Shown one piece after another: positions 22,201-32,400 of a stretch of DNA of 64,000 nucleotides (the stretch's first letter is position 1; each line of letters opens with the position of its first letter). The notes beneath the pieces were generated by a model. It made no database searches. It worked only from the letters and a program-made list of their open reading frames with translations, and was not told the origin of the DNA. This DNA comes from Caecitellus pseudoparvulus. Its lineage: Eukaryota > Bigyra: Bicosoecida. The stretch is taken from positions 1 through 64,000 of the forward strand of contig CBFFRQ010000030.1 in the NCBI GenBank assembly GCA_965644315.1, given 5' to 3'. The translations under genes and the position numbers were made by a program.

Positions 22201-22965
22201 CAGGAGCACGTCCTTCTTGACTGCCCCCACCACGCCCTGGTCCCTGCGAGAAGGTCCGCCCTGTCAGAGGTGCGGAACCTCCTGTCCAGATCCAATGATG
22301 CAGTGAGGGGGTCGCCAACTGCCAGTACCTCGAAGTACCCCCCACTGCTGGATGCTGTTGTCCACGCCGACGAAGGCCGCTTGTTGGGCCGCCCGTGTCG
22401 CCTGCTGCTGCTGCGACTGCTGCTGTGCGGCCAGTGGCCCCATCGGTGGGGCCAGCCTCCGGCACAACAGCCCTGGAGTCCCGAGGCAGCCGCGGTCCTG
22501 AGTAACCCCCATGTCACTCTCCGCGGCTCCTCGGGTCCACTCCGCCCCCCCAAGTACTGGCGCGGGGGCCGGGTAGCTGCCACGGGCCTCGCGGTATCTG
22601 CGTGGGACGCGGTGGTGACGTGCATGCTCAGCCTTACCTCTCGTGCCGACCGTCACATCCAGAGGCACGCCCGGTACCTCTGGTGGGCGGCGCATGGACG
22701 AACGTGTCCTCTCCCAGGTTACTCGGCTCCTGATCCGAGTACTGTGAGGAAGCATGTGCGGGACGTGAAGACGCGGCGCTTCGAGCGCACTTACTTCCCT
22801 GTCAAGTCCCCTCGTCGGCCGCCTCGCTCCTTCACGAGGCAGGCCACCTTGCTCGACTTCGGGCTGGCACGGCCGGAAGTCCACGAGGAACCTCCGGCAC
22901 CGTCGATTTCATCCTCGGCGTCGTCCTCTGGGTCGTCCTTGAAGTGTCCATCTGACTCTGAGTAG
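16262..22965 (+). pseudogene. Coding region of retroelement copy 3 (endonuclease/RT), broken by frameshifts
   Basis: It starts at ATG 16262 in the same context as copy 2. The protein matches copy 2 until a C run near 18173, where the frame breaks, then continues through 18253-19430 (endonuclease), 19473-20030 (linker), 20021-20345 and 20346-22965 (RT and zinc knuckle). All catalytic motifs remain in sequence, including YADD near 20851 and the C-terminal knuckle. The breaks sit in homopolymers that are longer and in frame in copy 2. Either this copy is decaying or the consensus has dropped bases. The -1 overlap between endonuclease and RT parts at 20021-20030 is the same as in copy 2. Confidence 0.85.
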
Positions 22966-23796
22966 CGGGCGATGTGTGTAGAGCGCGGCGCGAGGCGGTG
23001 CAAGCTTACGGCGTGGCGTGGTGACAACCACGGTCGTGGCTGAGCGAAGTGCGAGAGCAGGGTGATGTGATGTCCTTGATGAATGACGGAACCTGCGGAA
23101 AGTTGGAAGATGATGAAGTGAATATGTCCAGTATACTTACATGATGGCTCGGGGTCCACGTGCAGCCCGAGATAGATTCCTGTGACGGGGCGCGCGGAAT
23201 TTGGCAGGGTGAACACGCGGGCGCGCGGGGCAACGTCGCAGGCGGGGCGCACAGGTCCTCAGGGCCTTGAGTGATGAGTCAGCTGGATTATCTGTGAAGA
23301 AAAGGAGGTGTTCTTGGTGTTCTTGGTGCGCGGGTGGCGTTGTTCCGGCGGTGCGCGCTGCTACCACCGGCGTGGTGCAGTGCAACACCGTCGTGAAACG
23401 CCACCCGAAGGCGGCCACTGCGGCTCAGGACAGCGCGCAGTGGCCCCAGGCACACGTGCAGTGCCTGGCAAGGGCCAGGAGAAGCGGGGGGTTTCTGAAT
23501 TATGAAGCGAAGTGTGGACTGGAACGAAGCAAGAGTGGGCCCGGCCCCCTCTGGCTCAGCCGACTGAGCCGAGAGGGCGCGGGCGGGGCAGTTCGACACG
23601 TATGGGCGGGCGCGGGCGCGCCCTAGCAAGCGGCGGCTCATACAACGGACGTATGTCCGTGATGGCTGCAGACCCACGAGAGTGGGAGCCGCTGTAGCGC
23701 TCCTGGTGTGCCTTGTGCACAGCAGCGAACGCTACATGTGATGCCCAAGCTGTATCGCGTGCAAGCGTGAAGGCGACATGCAATGCATTGAATGAA

Positions 23797-23808
23797 CTAA
23801 CCCTAACC
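23797..23808. repeat. Telomeric seed at the innermost retroelement junction
   Basis: CTAACCCTAACC lies between the tail of copy 3 and the truncated ATE1 relic. It marks the point where telomeric repeats first joined unique chromosomal sequence. Confidence 0.85.
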
Positions 23809-24950
23809 TGCCCACTTCAGCCAGCCGTGACCAAGACACTCGCCCGAACACATCAAGACCCACGTGTGAGGCTCTACCCCCCCCCCTTACGCTCGGCAAC
23901 TGCGGCCGCACTCTCCAACACCCCCTTGGAGGAGTGCATGATAACTCGCCACTCTCCAGTAGCATGCCCGGAATGACCCTGAAAATGACTTCATCTTCGT
24001 TCACCACCCGCTGCACACCGAGTAACATGCCGGCATTAGAATCCCACGACTCATGTGCGCCAGGCCCTGCTGCCACTTCCACCAAGGAAACCAGCTTCTC
24101 AGCTTCCAGGCGGCGCAGCACCTCGGACGAAATGCGAACCCGGGCCCCTGTATGAGGACGCTGCAGTTCACATGGAACGTACTGCACCTTGCACGCCACT
24201 CAGATGCAGCCGTGGACGTAGAAGTGTGCATCCCAGTGCCGCAGAAAGAGTCAGTGCAGAGATACTTGCTGCGCCGTGTACATCTCCAGCAGCGCAGAGA
24301 CCTTGCCCCGCTAAATGCACCGCAACTCAGGCCAGAACAAGCAGTACACCAAGCCGAGGCGGGCGGGCATGATGTCCAGAGCGCAGATACAGGCCAAGTG
24401 ACCGTACAAGCGCAGCCCCAAGAAGGACGTGCCGCGCCAGTCGAACCATCCACAGGCAGAAGCTTGCCTGGCACGTCGCCTGCCGCAGACTGGTCGTCCC
24501 AGGCACAGCTTTTCGGGTGCGAGTATGCTGCTGAAGCTGCCATTGAGCTGGGCGAGTGAGCTTGACACGGCCTTGTACGGCACTAGGCGCCGGGCCAGGA
24601 GACACCTTGGCCTGCCTAGCTTGCACAGCTGCCACACTTGCAGCCGCAGAGCTGGTCCAGGCACAAAGTGGCGCCATGGAGGCGGCATCCCCTTGAAGCA
24701 CAAACGGAAAGCGAGGTGAACCTCGGATCAGAGCGCAGCTAACCAGCCACTCCCAGGCAGCAAAGGAGGACAGCATACGCAAAAAGACAGGCGCATACGC
24801 TCGAGGAAGGCAGCGCGATTGGGAACAATACCACTCTTGGGTGCCTGGAGGTAGTCCCAGCCGTCACACGCACATGTTGCTTGAGTTTTGATTTTGAAGC
24901 TCGCGTGTGTGCGCATCAGACGATCCACCGCAACCACACCCACTATAGCA
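23809..24950 (-). pseudogene. Truncated ATE1 (arginyltransferase) relic
   Basis: On the minus strand this is a decayed copy of the last exon of the ATE1 gene at 42573-46427. Matching stretches include SGIVPNRAAFLERM, YGHLACICALDIMPARLGLVYC (compare DGHLACISVLDILPSRIASVYC in the intact gene), KVQYVPCELQ, VRISSEVLRRLEAEKLVSLVEVA and GMLLGVQRVVNEDEVI. Several frameshifts and stops break it. Its 3' end is cut at the residues SRLAEVG, exactly where the telomeric seed begins. Upstream it passes into a different gene relic rather than into ATE1 exon 3. It is a segmental duplicate, not a processed copy of the whole message. Confidence 0.85.
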
Positions 24951-25010
24951 ACCTCTGCAGCCACCGCCACGGTCGCCCTACCCCGCCCCCCCACGCACAT
25001 ACCCTCCCCT

Positions 25011-25830
25011 CCCCACAAGCCAATCTTGTAGAACGTCTTGGCCTGCAGGCTGGGCCGCTCGGGAGCGCCGCAGTCAGCTGTGGAAAAGTCATCGCACACA
25101 GCCACGAGGTCGGCCGCGCTCCACCCCAGGCGCTTCATGCTGCCGCTGAACAAGCTAAACATGGCTGACACACCCACGCTGATGGTGACGGGCTTCAAGC
25201 GGCATGTGACAGCCAGCACGGTGGCAATGGCGGCGGCATCGCCAGCCGAGCTGCCCGCACCACGTGCCTGTGCGGGGCGGTTGCACAGCTCCTTGAGGAA
25301 GCGCTCATCGTGCTTCGTTCAGAGCAAGACGCTCACACCACTTTTGCCACTACGGACTGTGCGGCCCACGCGGTAGATGTACTGTGCTTTGTCACGGGGC
25401 GGCCTACCTGCACAGCAAAGGATACATCGGGGCAGTCCATGCCGCGGGCCGACACACATTACCGGTGAAAAGGATACACGCGTGATTGTCACGGAAGTCC
25501 TTCGAAATGCACTCCCTGTGAGACTGGCTGGTGCACAAGTGGGTCTCGAGAATGGGCAGCTGCATGCTGGCGAACAGCTCGGCGTCCAGCTGCGTCCAGT
25601 GCGCCGTCACGAAGAACACCACAATCTTGATGCTAAGTATTACATGTCCTCCTGTGGGTCGCTGAACAGCCCCAGTGACTACGTGCGGGTGAAGAACGCA
25701 GTCACATGCTGCGGCACACTGGCATGGGTGCCCCCACACAGTCCACATGCTCAAAGGCGCACCGCAAGTGCCAAGCGTGCGATGCCCATGGCGTCCTTGG
25801 GCACGATGGCAGATACCAGCAGGCACCGAC
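25011..25830 (-). pseudogene. DEAD-box RNA helicase relic (C-terminal half)
   Basis: Minus-strand pieces in different frames follow the order of a DEAD-box helicase C-terminal domain of the Mss116/plant RH26 type. LLVSAIVPKDAMGIARLAL matches the SAT-motif region and HVDCVGAPMPV follows. IVVFFVTAHWTQLDAELFASM is motif IV, LFTGNV with a decayed SARGxD is motif V, and YRVGRTVRSGKSGVSVLL is motif VI. A C-terminal tail reads LVAVCDDFSTADCG...TFYKIGL. Frameshifts and stops separate the pieces, and the N-terminal helicase domain with DEAD and Walker A is not recognisable upstream. The family match is by eye; the motif order makes it convincing. Confidence 0.75.
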
Positions 25831-28532
25831 ACATGTGTTGGGGCAGCAACAGTGTTGGAGGCCGCTGACAGGGGCGACAGTGGCCCTGTACCTGCCACCC
25901 CACAACCCCCACAGCCGCCCTGGCATCCCGCTCAGCACCCGCCGCGGTGCTGGGCATCAACGCCGCCCCACCTGTCACACACAGGTGGGACAGGCTGTCT
26001 GAGTCAGTGGGGTCAGGTGGTGGCAGCGCCCTTGTGTCTGGCAAGCTGGGGTGGCTGTGGCTGACCCTGCTACAAGCGTGAATGGCCAAGCGGGTGGTGT
26101 GGCTGGCCTCCGTCGTGGAGCGCGCCGACCACCTTGGCCTGGCTCTCACCCCGTCCCTCCTCGCCCACACACTGCGTAAGGCGGCACGGGTGGAGCTGCT
26201 GACGCTTGCCCTGTGTGGCAGTGTCCTCGTCCTTCCGCCCACGCCAGCCCTGCCCGCCATGCCGCCCAACACCATAGGCGTGTGAGGGCCCCTCCTGCGA
26301 CACGTACGGCGCAGGGCAGGGGACAGCGGCGTGACCCAGTGCGAGGTGCCCTGGCGCAGTGTGAGGGTCGGCCCAGGGCGGCCATGACGTAGCACCTGCG
26401 TGGGGTGGCCATGCCAAGGGGCCACTTGTGGGCAGTGCTGGTGGCAGGAGCTACAGCACCCCCAGCCGCGCAGGGTGAGATATCAGGTGCGGCAGCGCAT
26501 CCTCGCATGCTGCCTCACGGCGCCTGCACTGCCCAAATCGATGCACCAGGTCTCGGTTGATTACGCGGTGTGTGCGGCCTGCACCCAGGACATAGCGTGA
26601 AAGTATCTTCCTCAAGCAACTCCTGCAGCACCGTCACTCAACCAAGCTCCTGGCGGAGGACATGACGGTGTTGCTGGTCAACCTAGTGTACTCTGAGCAG
26701 GTGTGACGGGATGCGATGCTGGACGCGCTGCAGGGCAGGTTCAAGCAGTGCCCCCAAACGTGCTGTCGGAGCACGCGCCGCCTATGTGCGTGCCCCTCCT
26801 GCAGCGGAAGGGTGAACAGGCCCCACTGCAAGTGCATGATGGAGTGGGCGCCATGCCGCAGCGCCGGCTGAGCAGGGTGGCGTCTGGGCAGGCAGACACG
26901 CTCCAATACTTGGCTGCTTCGTGGACAGGTGGCGAGGCTGGTGGTGGCATGGGAGCTGGTGGGGCTGCACACCCTGAGGGTGGCAGTAGTGGGCAACGGT
27001 AAGACGGTGGTGGGGTACCGTGTGGGCAAGCCCCTGCCAGGGGCTGGTGGGGGAAAGTGTGGTGCAGGGCAGGAGGCCGCTGGCTGTGCCTGGTGGAGTC
27101 GAGTGAGGGGGACGTCGGGCCCAGCCCTGTCGCCTACACGTGAGTGCGTCCAGGCGGGGCAGGCAAAGGGGATGCCCCGCGAGTCTGGTATCCGGCCAGC
27201 ACTTGACAAATCATGCCACAGTGCGTGGTGTTCGTGGCGGGGTGCTCGTGGAGCGTGAGTGTAGGGCGCCAGTGAAGCAGCCTGGCGCTGGTGGGTGAGC
27301 CAGGTGCGCCCAGGCAGGCCAGCCCACCCGCCACTGTACGTACTCTGTCATGCCAAGTGGGTTGATGGATGGCGGAGAGGTGGGGTCCTCTCCCAAGGAC
27401 ACACGGGGTGAGGGGGGCGGCGTCAGGCGGAAGCGTGTGGCGGCGCCCGCCGTGTCTGCATGGCGTAGCTGAGGCGTGCAAGACTGGCGCGGCCCTTCCA
27501 CATGAAACAGCGTGCTACATCTGCACCATCATGCTGTACCAGTGGAAGGCACGCCCCCGTGTGCTGAGCGATGCAGCCGCCGCCAGTGGCAGTGGCAGTC
27601 CGCTCCCCACCAGCGCGAAGCGGCAGCAACGCCAACACCTCTCACACAGCACCCACACGCCCACGGCGGCAAGCAAGGCGGGCGCCGCATCCCACTCTAG
27701 CACACGATCCGCTCTGAACATGCAGTGCTGAGTCTCTGTCCCCCAACTGCCGCCTAGGTCAACAGTCCGCCAGCACCAAACCTGCAAGCCTTTTTACCAG
27801 CTGCAGCAAAGCTCCCCAGCATCAGCGGCACCAGGCAGACATCCCAGCCCATGCATCTGACTCAGAGCAGTAACTCTAAGACAAAGCTACCTCATTCACA
27901 GCAGCCACCCTTACCTCGCGTCAGAACCTCCAGAATCGACGCCGACAGACATGGCAACCACAACCGATTTCCGCTACACAGCGGCCTGCTCTGCACAGCC
28001 CCCTAGCCGCCTGGCGCTGAGAGGTGGTAGGAATGTAACCCTCACTGAAATGGAAACCATGGAGAAGACTTGACACTAGCCACACGTGTCGTCCATTCTT
28101 GCCTCTCTCATGGCCAAGCTGCAGTTCATTGTTGACTGGCTCACCCCAACGGCAGCGTCACTAGTTTCGAGGCGCCGCGCACAAAAACATGGCAATCTAC
28201 GGATGAGGAGCCCTGTCTACATCAATCAATACATCACTACATTTTGCACCACCCTGACTTGTTTGCTCAATGAGCTCCAATGGCAGCTCAGCCATGTCAG
28301 CGAAGGATCGCGCTGGGTTCGCCACGAAGTGCACGTCAAGCCGTGCGAGTTTCCTGGCTGGATGAGACCGCAGCAATGAACCACTCAATACCGGACCTTG
28401 CTTGGCATGAGGCTTATCATGACGAATACAACCGCAGTATCTCGCACGCTGGAGCCATCGAAGCCCACACTTCGCTACCCGAAATGAAGTGCGCATGGGA
28501 GCAGTACCCATGCACGGAAGCCGCCTTCACCA
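25831..28532. other. Degenerate subtelomeric DNA without a recognisable gene
   Basis: Open frames on both strands here are short, low in complexity and rich in Pro, Ala, Gly and Arg. None shows a family motif or a good start context. The first part may hold the lost N-terminal half of the helicase relic, but I could not align it. Between 27.8 and 28.2 kb the DNA becomes less GC-rich. I can support no gene here. Confidence 0.5.
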
Positions 28533-28895
28533 GTGTTCCAGGTTCAGTTGTCAGTCGATGAAGCACTGAGCACAGTTGCTGGGCCCTTGCGGCAAAAGTT
28601 GCTCCCAATGTATGGGGGTGCCGCAGACGGCAAAAGTTTCTACTGGCCCCACGAGGTGGTCGCCGCACCTCCCGGATGGACGAAAGTCCTGAAAACGTGC
28701 ATTCCGTACTGTGGGGCCGTGTTTGATCACGTGGTAGAGGCTCAACTTCAAGGCGCAGGCGTGGAACGCGGACAGCCCGCCGCGGACCTAGCGCGGCGAG
28801 CCCGCTACACGGCCGCCACGCCTGCCGCCTGGACCATGCCGGCCCACCTCGCTCCTGGGCGAGGTGGACCGGAAGAGGAGGAAGAAAGTGAGTGA
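28533..28895 (+). CDS. Hypothetical protein fragment or terminal exon
   Basis: A 120-residue frame opening at a GTG. A possible splice acceptor (TGTTCCAG before GTTCAG) sits at its start, so it may be the last exon of an unseen gene. The sequence contains KSFYWPHEVVAAPPGWTKV, an arginine/alanine-rich middle and an acidic end. No family is recognised. A longer frame lies on the opposite strand, but its composition looks like a shadow. It could equally be non-coding. Confidence 0.2.
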   Translation: MFQVQLSVDEALSTVAGPLRQKLLPMYGGAADGKSFYWPHEVVAAPPGWTKVLKTCIPYCGAVFDHVVEAQLQGAGVERGQPAADLARRARYTAATPAAWTMPAHLAPGRGGPEEEEESE

Positions 28896-29249
28896 GACAA
28901 GCTTGCTTTGGGTTGATAGTGCATTCTAAGATGTTATTCTGAAATTCCCAGTGTCGTAACGCGCGGCGGGGCCGTTTTGGGTTGCGGGGTGGCGAGGTGT
29001 GCGCGGGGTCGCTGCGGCGCCCCCAACACGCCAAGGCCGAAACCCGCACCCAACTCGCCCAACAAGCGCCGAACGCCTGAATGACGACGAAGAACATTAA
29101 TAGACTATGTTCCTGATGGAACAAGCTTACTTCACATGGTGACTCACCATGCTTTGTGCAAGATATGTGTGCAAGACCAAGCGAGCGCTGTTGCCCGCTT
29201 CTCTTTGAGGAGCAAGTGTGAAGTGAGTGTGGTGAAAACAAGAGGTGAC
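28896..29249. other. Intergenic, no gene seen
   Basis: No supported coding or RNA gene. It leads into the fragment of telomeric retroelement tail that follows. Confidence 0.5.
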
Positions 29250-29273
29250 AATGCATTGAACTTCCTAACCTTT

Positions 29274-29424
29274 GTCTGTGCTAGTTGCAAAGCCGTGCAA
29301 GCGGTGCCGTCGTGGTGTCTGTGTCACTGCATTCTGTAGTGGCACAGGTGGCACCACATGTTGAAGCCCAAGCTGTACCATGATGTAGCCCGCATGGAGG
29401 CAATCTGCAATGCATTGAGTAGCT
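29274..29424 (+). mobile_element. 5'-truncated tail of a telomeric retroelement (copy-1 family)
   Basis: About 150 bases match the end of copy 1 (8129-8278) closely, from GTCTGTGCTAG through GCGGTGCCGTCGTGGTGTC to GCAATGCATTGAGTAG, and are followed by CTAACCGAAC, a decayed telomere unit. The piece lies 5.5 kb inward of the last full element and in the same orientation. Just upstream, AATGCATTGAACTTCCTAACC (29250-29270) resembles a second tail end plus telomeric bases. Confidence 0.85.
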
Positions 29425-29488
29425 AACCGAACTTCCAAAGTCCAAGTGCATTGTGAATGGCCAGCCCAAAGAAGGTGGAGAGAAAAAC

Positions 29489-32400
29489 TCAAGAGTCTCC
29501 GTTCAAAACAGCTTTGAGTTGCATCACAGTTGACTCCTCTGTCAGCAGTGCCAGCGTTGTTGCAAAACAAGTCCAACAGACCCACTTTGGAATGCCACCG
29601 TTGCCGCCAAGCCGCAACGAAAAAAGTCGGCCTTGCATAATAGCTTCAGGCATTGGCTTCTCATCCTCCAGTGGCAGACTTTTCAGAAAGTCTAGAAGCT
29701 GCTGTCGCATTGCTGCTCCTTTCTTCTCGAGCGTCGGAGGGTTTCCAGTTTTCCGCTGTGAGCGTGCCATGTCAATCACCTTTGCAGCCACCACTGGTTC
29801 GATACCAAACAGCATGTCGTCGGAAGGGCCACACTTCACGTGCTTGAGTGCGAAAAGCTGCGTCATGGGTGTGCCGTTCACGTGAACTCGCTTGACCAGT
29901 ATCGGGTAAGTCCATACTTGCTCGCCACCCGTTTCTTCTCGCCTCTCAGTAAAGGCGAGCACCTCAATGGAGCCCGGTGCAACGGCATCATCAGGGAGAG
30001 GTATGACTTTCAACTTTGAGGTGCGGTGTACGGGAATGTACGCCCGTACTTTGGTCCTTCCACGTGGCCCACCTCGCAAAGCGGAGTCTGCCTCCCCCCA
30101 CGCAGAACTGAGCTGAACATTGTGAAATTGGAAAAAACACAAACAGTGCCTTGCCCACCCCGGACGGCTGACAGCTTCACCTCTAGTTTCAATTTGAAGG
30201 TTCAGAACTCGTCTGGGGCTCAGCCTGAGCCCAGTTGAGTTAAGAACCATCAAGTGCGTTGTGCACTCGACTATTGCTCCGATGATCCACGCCTGCGCAC
30301 AAAGAAAGTTGGTGAACCTGAATCTCAAGCCAGAGTATGATCGTTCTTTTGATGGGTCAACCAACAGGCAGCACCTGCGCGCAGCTTGAGACAAAATCTG
30401 CAACATCATCGTCATGGTACGAGCAGGAGGAGGAGTGTTTGGTTCGAAGACTTGATGCGTACTTCCAAGCTGGCCGGGCATCGGGTTGTCATGCAATGAT
30501 GGGAAATGGGTTGCTAAATCCCATCTGTTCAGCAAGTCAGGGCTCTTTTGAAAGAGCTTGAGAGTGCGGGGGCCAATTCGATTGCCGCACTTTGTGCACT
30601 GTGGCAACAACTCCTCCGCAGTCTGAAGCCGGCAGAATGTGCAATTCGCACTTCTTGTGTCAGATATCCAACGTATCATCTCGTGAAAGTCGGTGGACTT
30701 GAGCATGTTGATTTTAGCCTTGGACTCTTTGGACCAAAACTTTCCAAGAGCTCCACCACTATCCCGAATGCCTGGATCGGAAGCGGACCCAGCTGAGCAA
30801 GATGGCAGCAGCGTCCGTACGGGATTTCCATGCGAGAAAACGTTCCGCATGCCGTACACAAGAGATGCCAAGTTCGAAAGCTCGGACACGGTTCTTGGGA
30901 TGAAAGAATGCGAGAACCACTTCTCCGGGGCGCAATTGGCAAAACAACCTGGACCCAAGGCCATGGAACAAAGCTGAAGTGCAGTGGAAATGCGCGAGTC
31001 TAGCTGAGTGCAACCGGACTCGACCTTCTCCTTCATGATTGCGTGAAGCCGGTCGAGTACTTGCTGACACATGGCTTGCCCATACTCGATGGTGCTCTCT
31101 CCCAGTCCAAGCAGACCGGCGGAAACATCCAAACAACCATCTTTCTCGGCCACGTTACTGATCTTGGAGGATCTTGTGCTCTGCGACACGATGCCGGACA
31201 TTACACCTCGTATGCGACCCAAAACCGCTTGAGCTTGAAGTTTAGCTGACGTTGCCTTGCTTGGAAGCTCTTCTCGACGATCTGGCTGCCAAACTCCACA
31301 CCCGTCCAGAATGTGCTGATCACAGCCACTTTGAGTCACATATCCAACTAGTCGGACTGCGATTGCTGCAGGTTTGAACTGGAGGAAAGACTCGAGAGAA
31401 CAACACGCACTGAGCATCTCCCGACTGACAGCAGAGTGCTTCGGTCCTGAGCTTCTCGAAACAATGCGTGGGTCTTTGGCCTTCTTGGATCTTCCACCGA
31501 CTCGCTTGAAGCAAGCGAGGATTCCGTCACTCAGTGATGAGAAGGAGCCTTGGCCGTCAGCAAATGTGGAATGCTTGCGCCGTTGGTGCTGGTTGCAGAA
31601 CAATTCGCCCATCTCAAGCCAGCTGCAGGGTGCAATGGCCACAACTCCGGCAGGGGAGTCGCAGAAAGAATCCACCAGTCCCTTTGTCGCTTTAGAAAAA
31701 AGAGCTTGTTCAATTTCGTGAATAAAATTGGTGAAAGTCTCTCGACTCTGAAACTGGCGCTCTAGAAACTCTACATTTCGCTCGCACTCTGGTGCAGCTA
31801 TGTATGTGGCTTGACACGACCTCCCCGTCTCCGTGTCAAAAGCCCGCTTCACTTCTGTGAGTTTTTGAATCCAGAAATCCTCTGCCCGATTGTTCCACTC
31901 CAGAATGCTCTGCTGATGTATCCCGCGTTTGGGAGCGCAACGAAACGGGGGGAAGGCCCCAAACTTGCACAAATGCACTTGAACTACTTCTTCGATCGCA
32001 GCCACTAAACTGTGCTGAATGGCATGAAATGATTTTTTCAGTGTAAACCTGAAGCAGTTCGTGAACGGTCTCCTGAGAGATAGGTCGACAGTCTTCTTGG
32101 CATCATCCTTGCGAGGATGCTCCAGCAGTGGAGAAAGGGTTCGTGACGGCCTACTTCTTGAGTACCCAATTCGAAGCACACCCAACAGGGAGTAAGCAAT
32201 GCAGGCAACCACGTCCCGGGCAAACACGATGTTTGCAGGGCATGTGTAGACTGACGGGTCGACTTCTTCCGTTTCAGCACCCACTTTCCAGGTGAATGAC
32301 ATGTCAACGCGGAAGACGTTGTCTTTTACACCTTCGCGAACCTTCTCACTTGCTGAAGGACGAGCAAGCTGAAAGAATGGGCCTGTGTCGGTTTTCTTGT

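Larger units (their letters stand above)
16051..23800 (+). mobile_element. Telomere-embedded non-LTR retrotransposon, copy 3 (full length, frame-broken)
   Basis: Nearly identical to copy 2 over its whole 7.75 kb. I see only a few substitutions (for example 12829 versus 20582, and three near 22565-22571) and six missing bases. All six losses are in C or G runs, at about 18173, 19426, 20350, 22308 and 22337 (two bases). It starts directly after the CTAA that ends copy 2 and ends in CTAACCCTAACC. This degree of identity means very recent addition or tandem duplication. Confidence 0.92.

Noticed and set aside
26980-27020. GNGKT, a Walker A-like string on the + strand
   Set aside because: It lies in a short low-complexity frame with no Walker B or other ATPase motif nearby.
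28417-29256. Minus-strand open frame of 279 codons
   Set aside because: The composition is unlike a folded protein, there is no motif, and it runs over the start of the retroelement tail.
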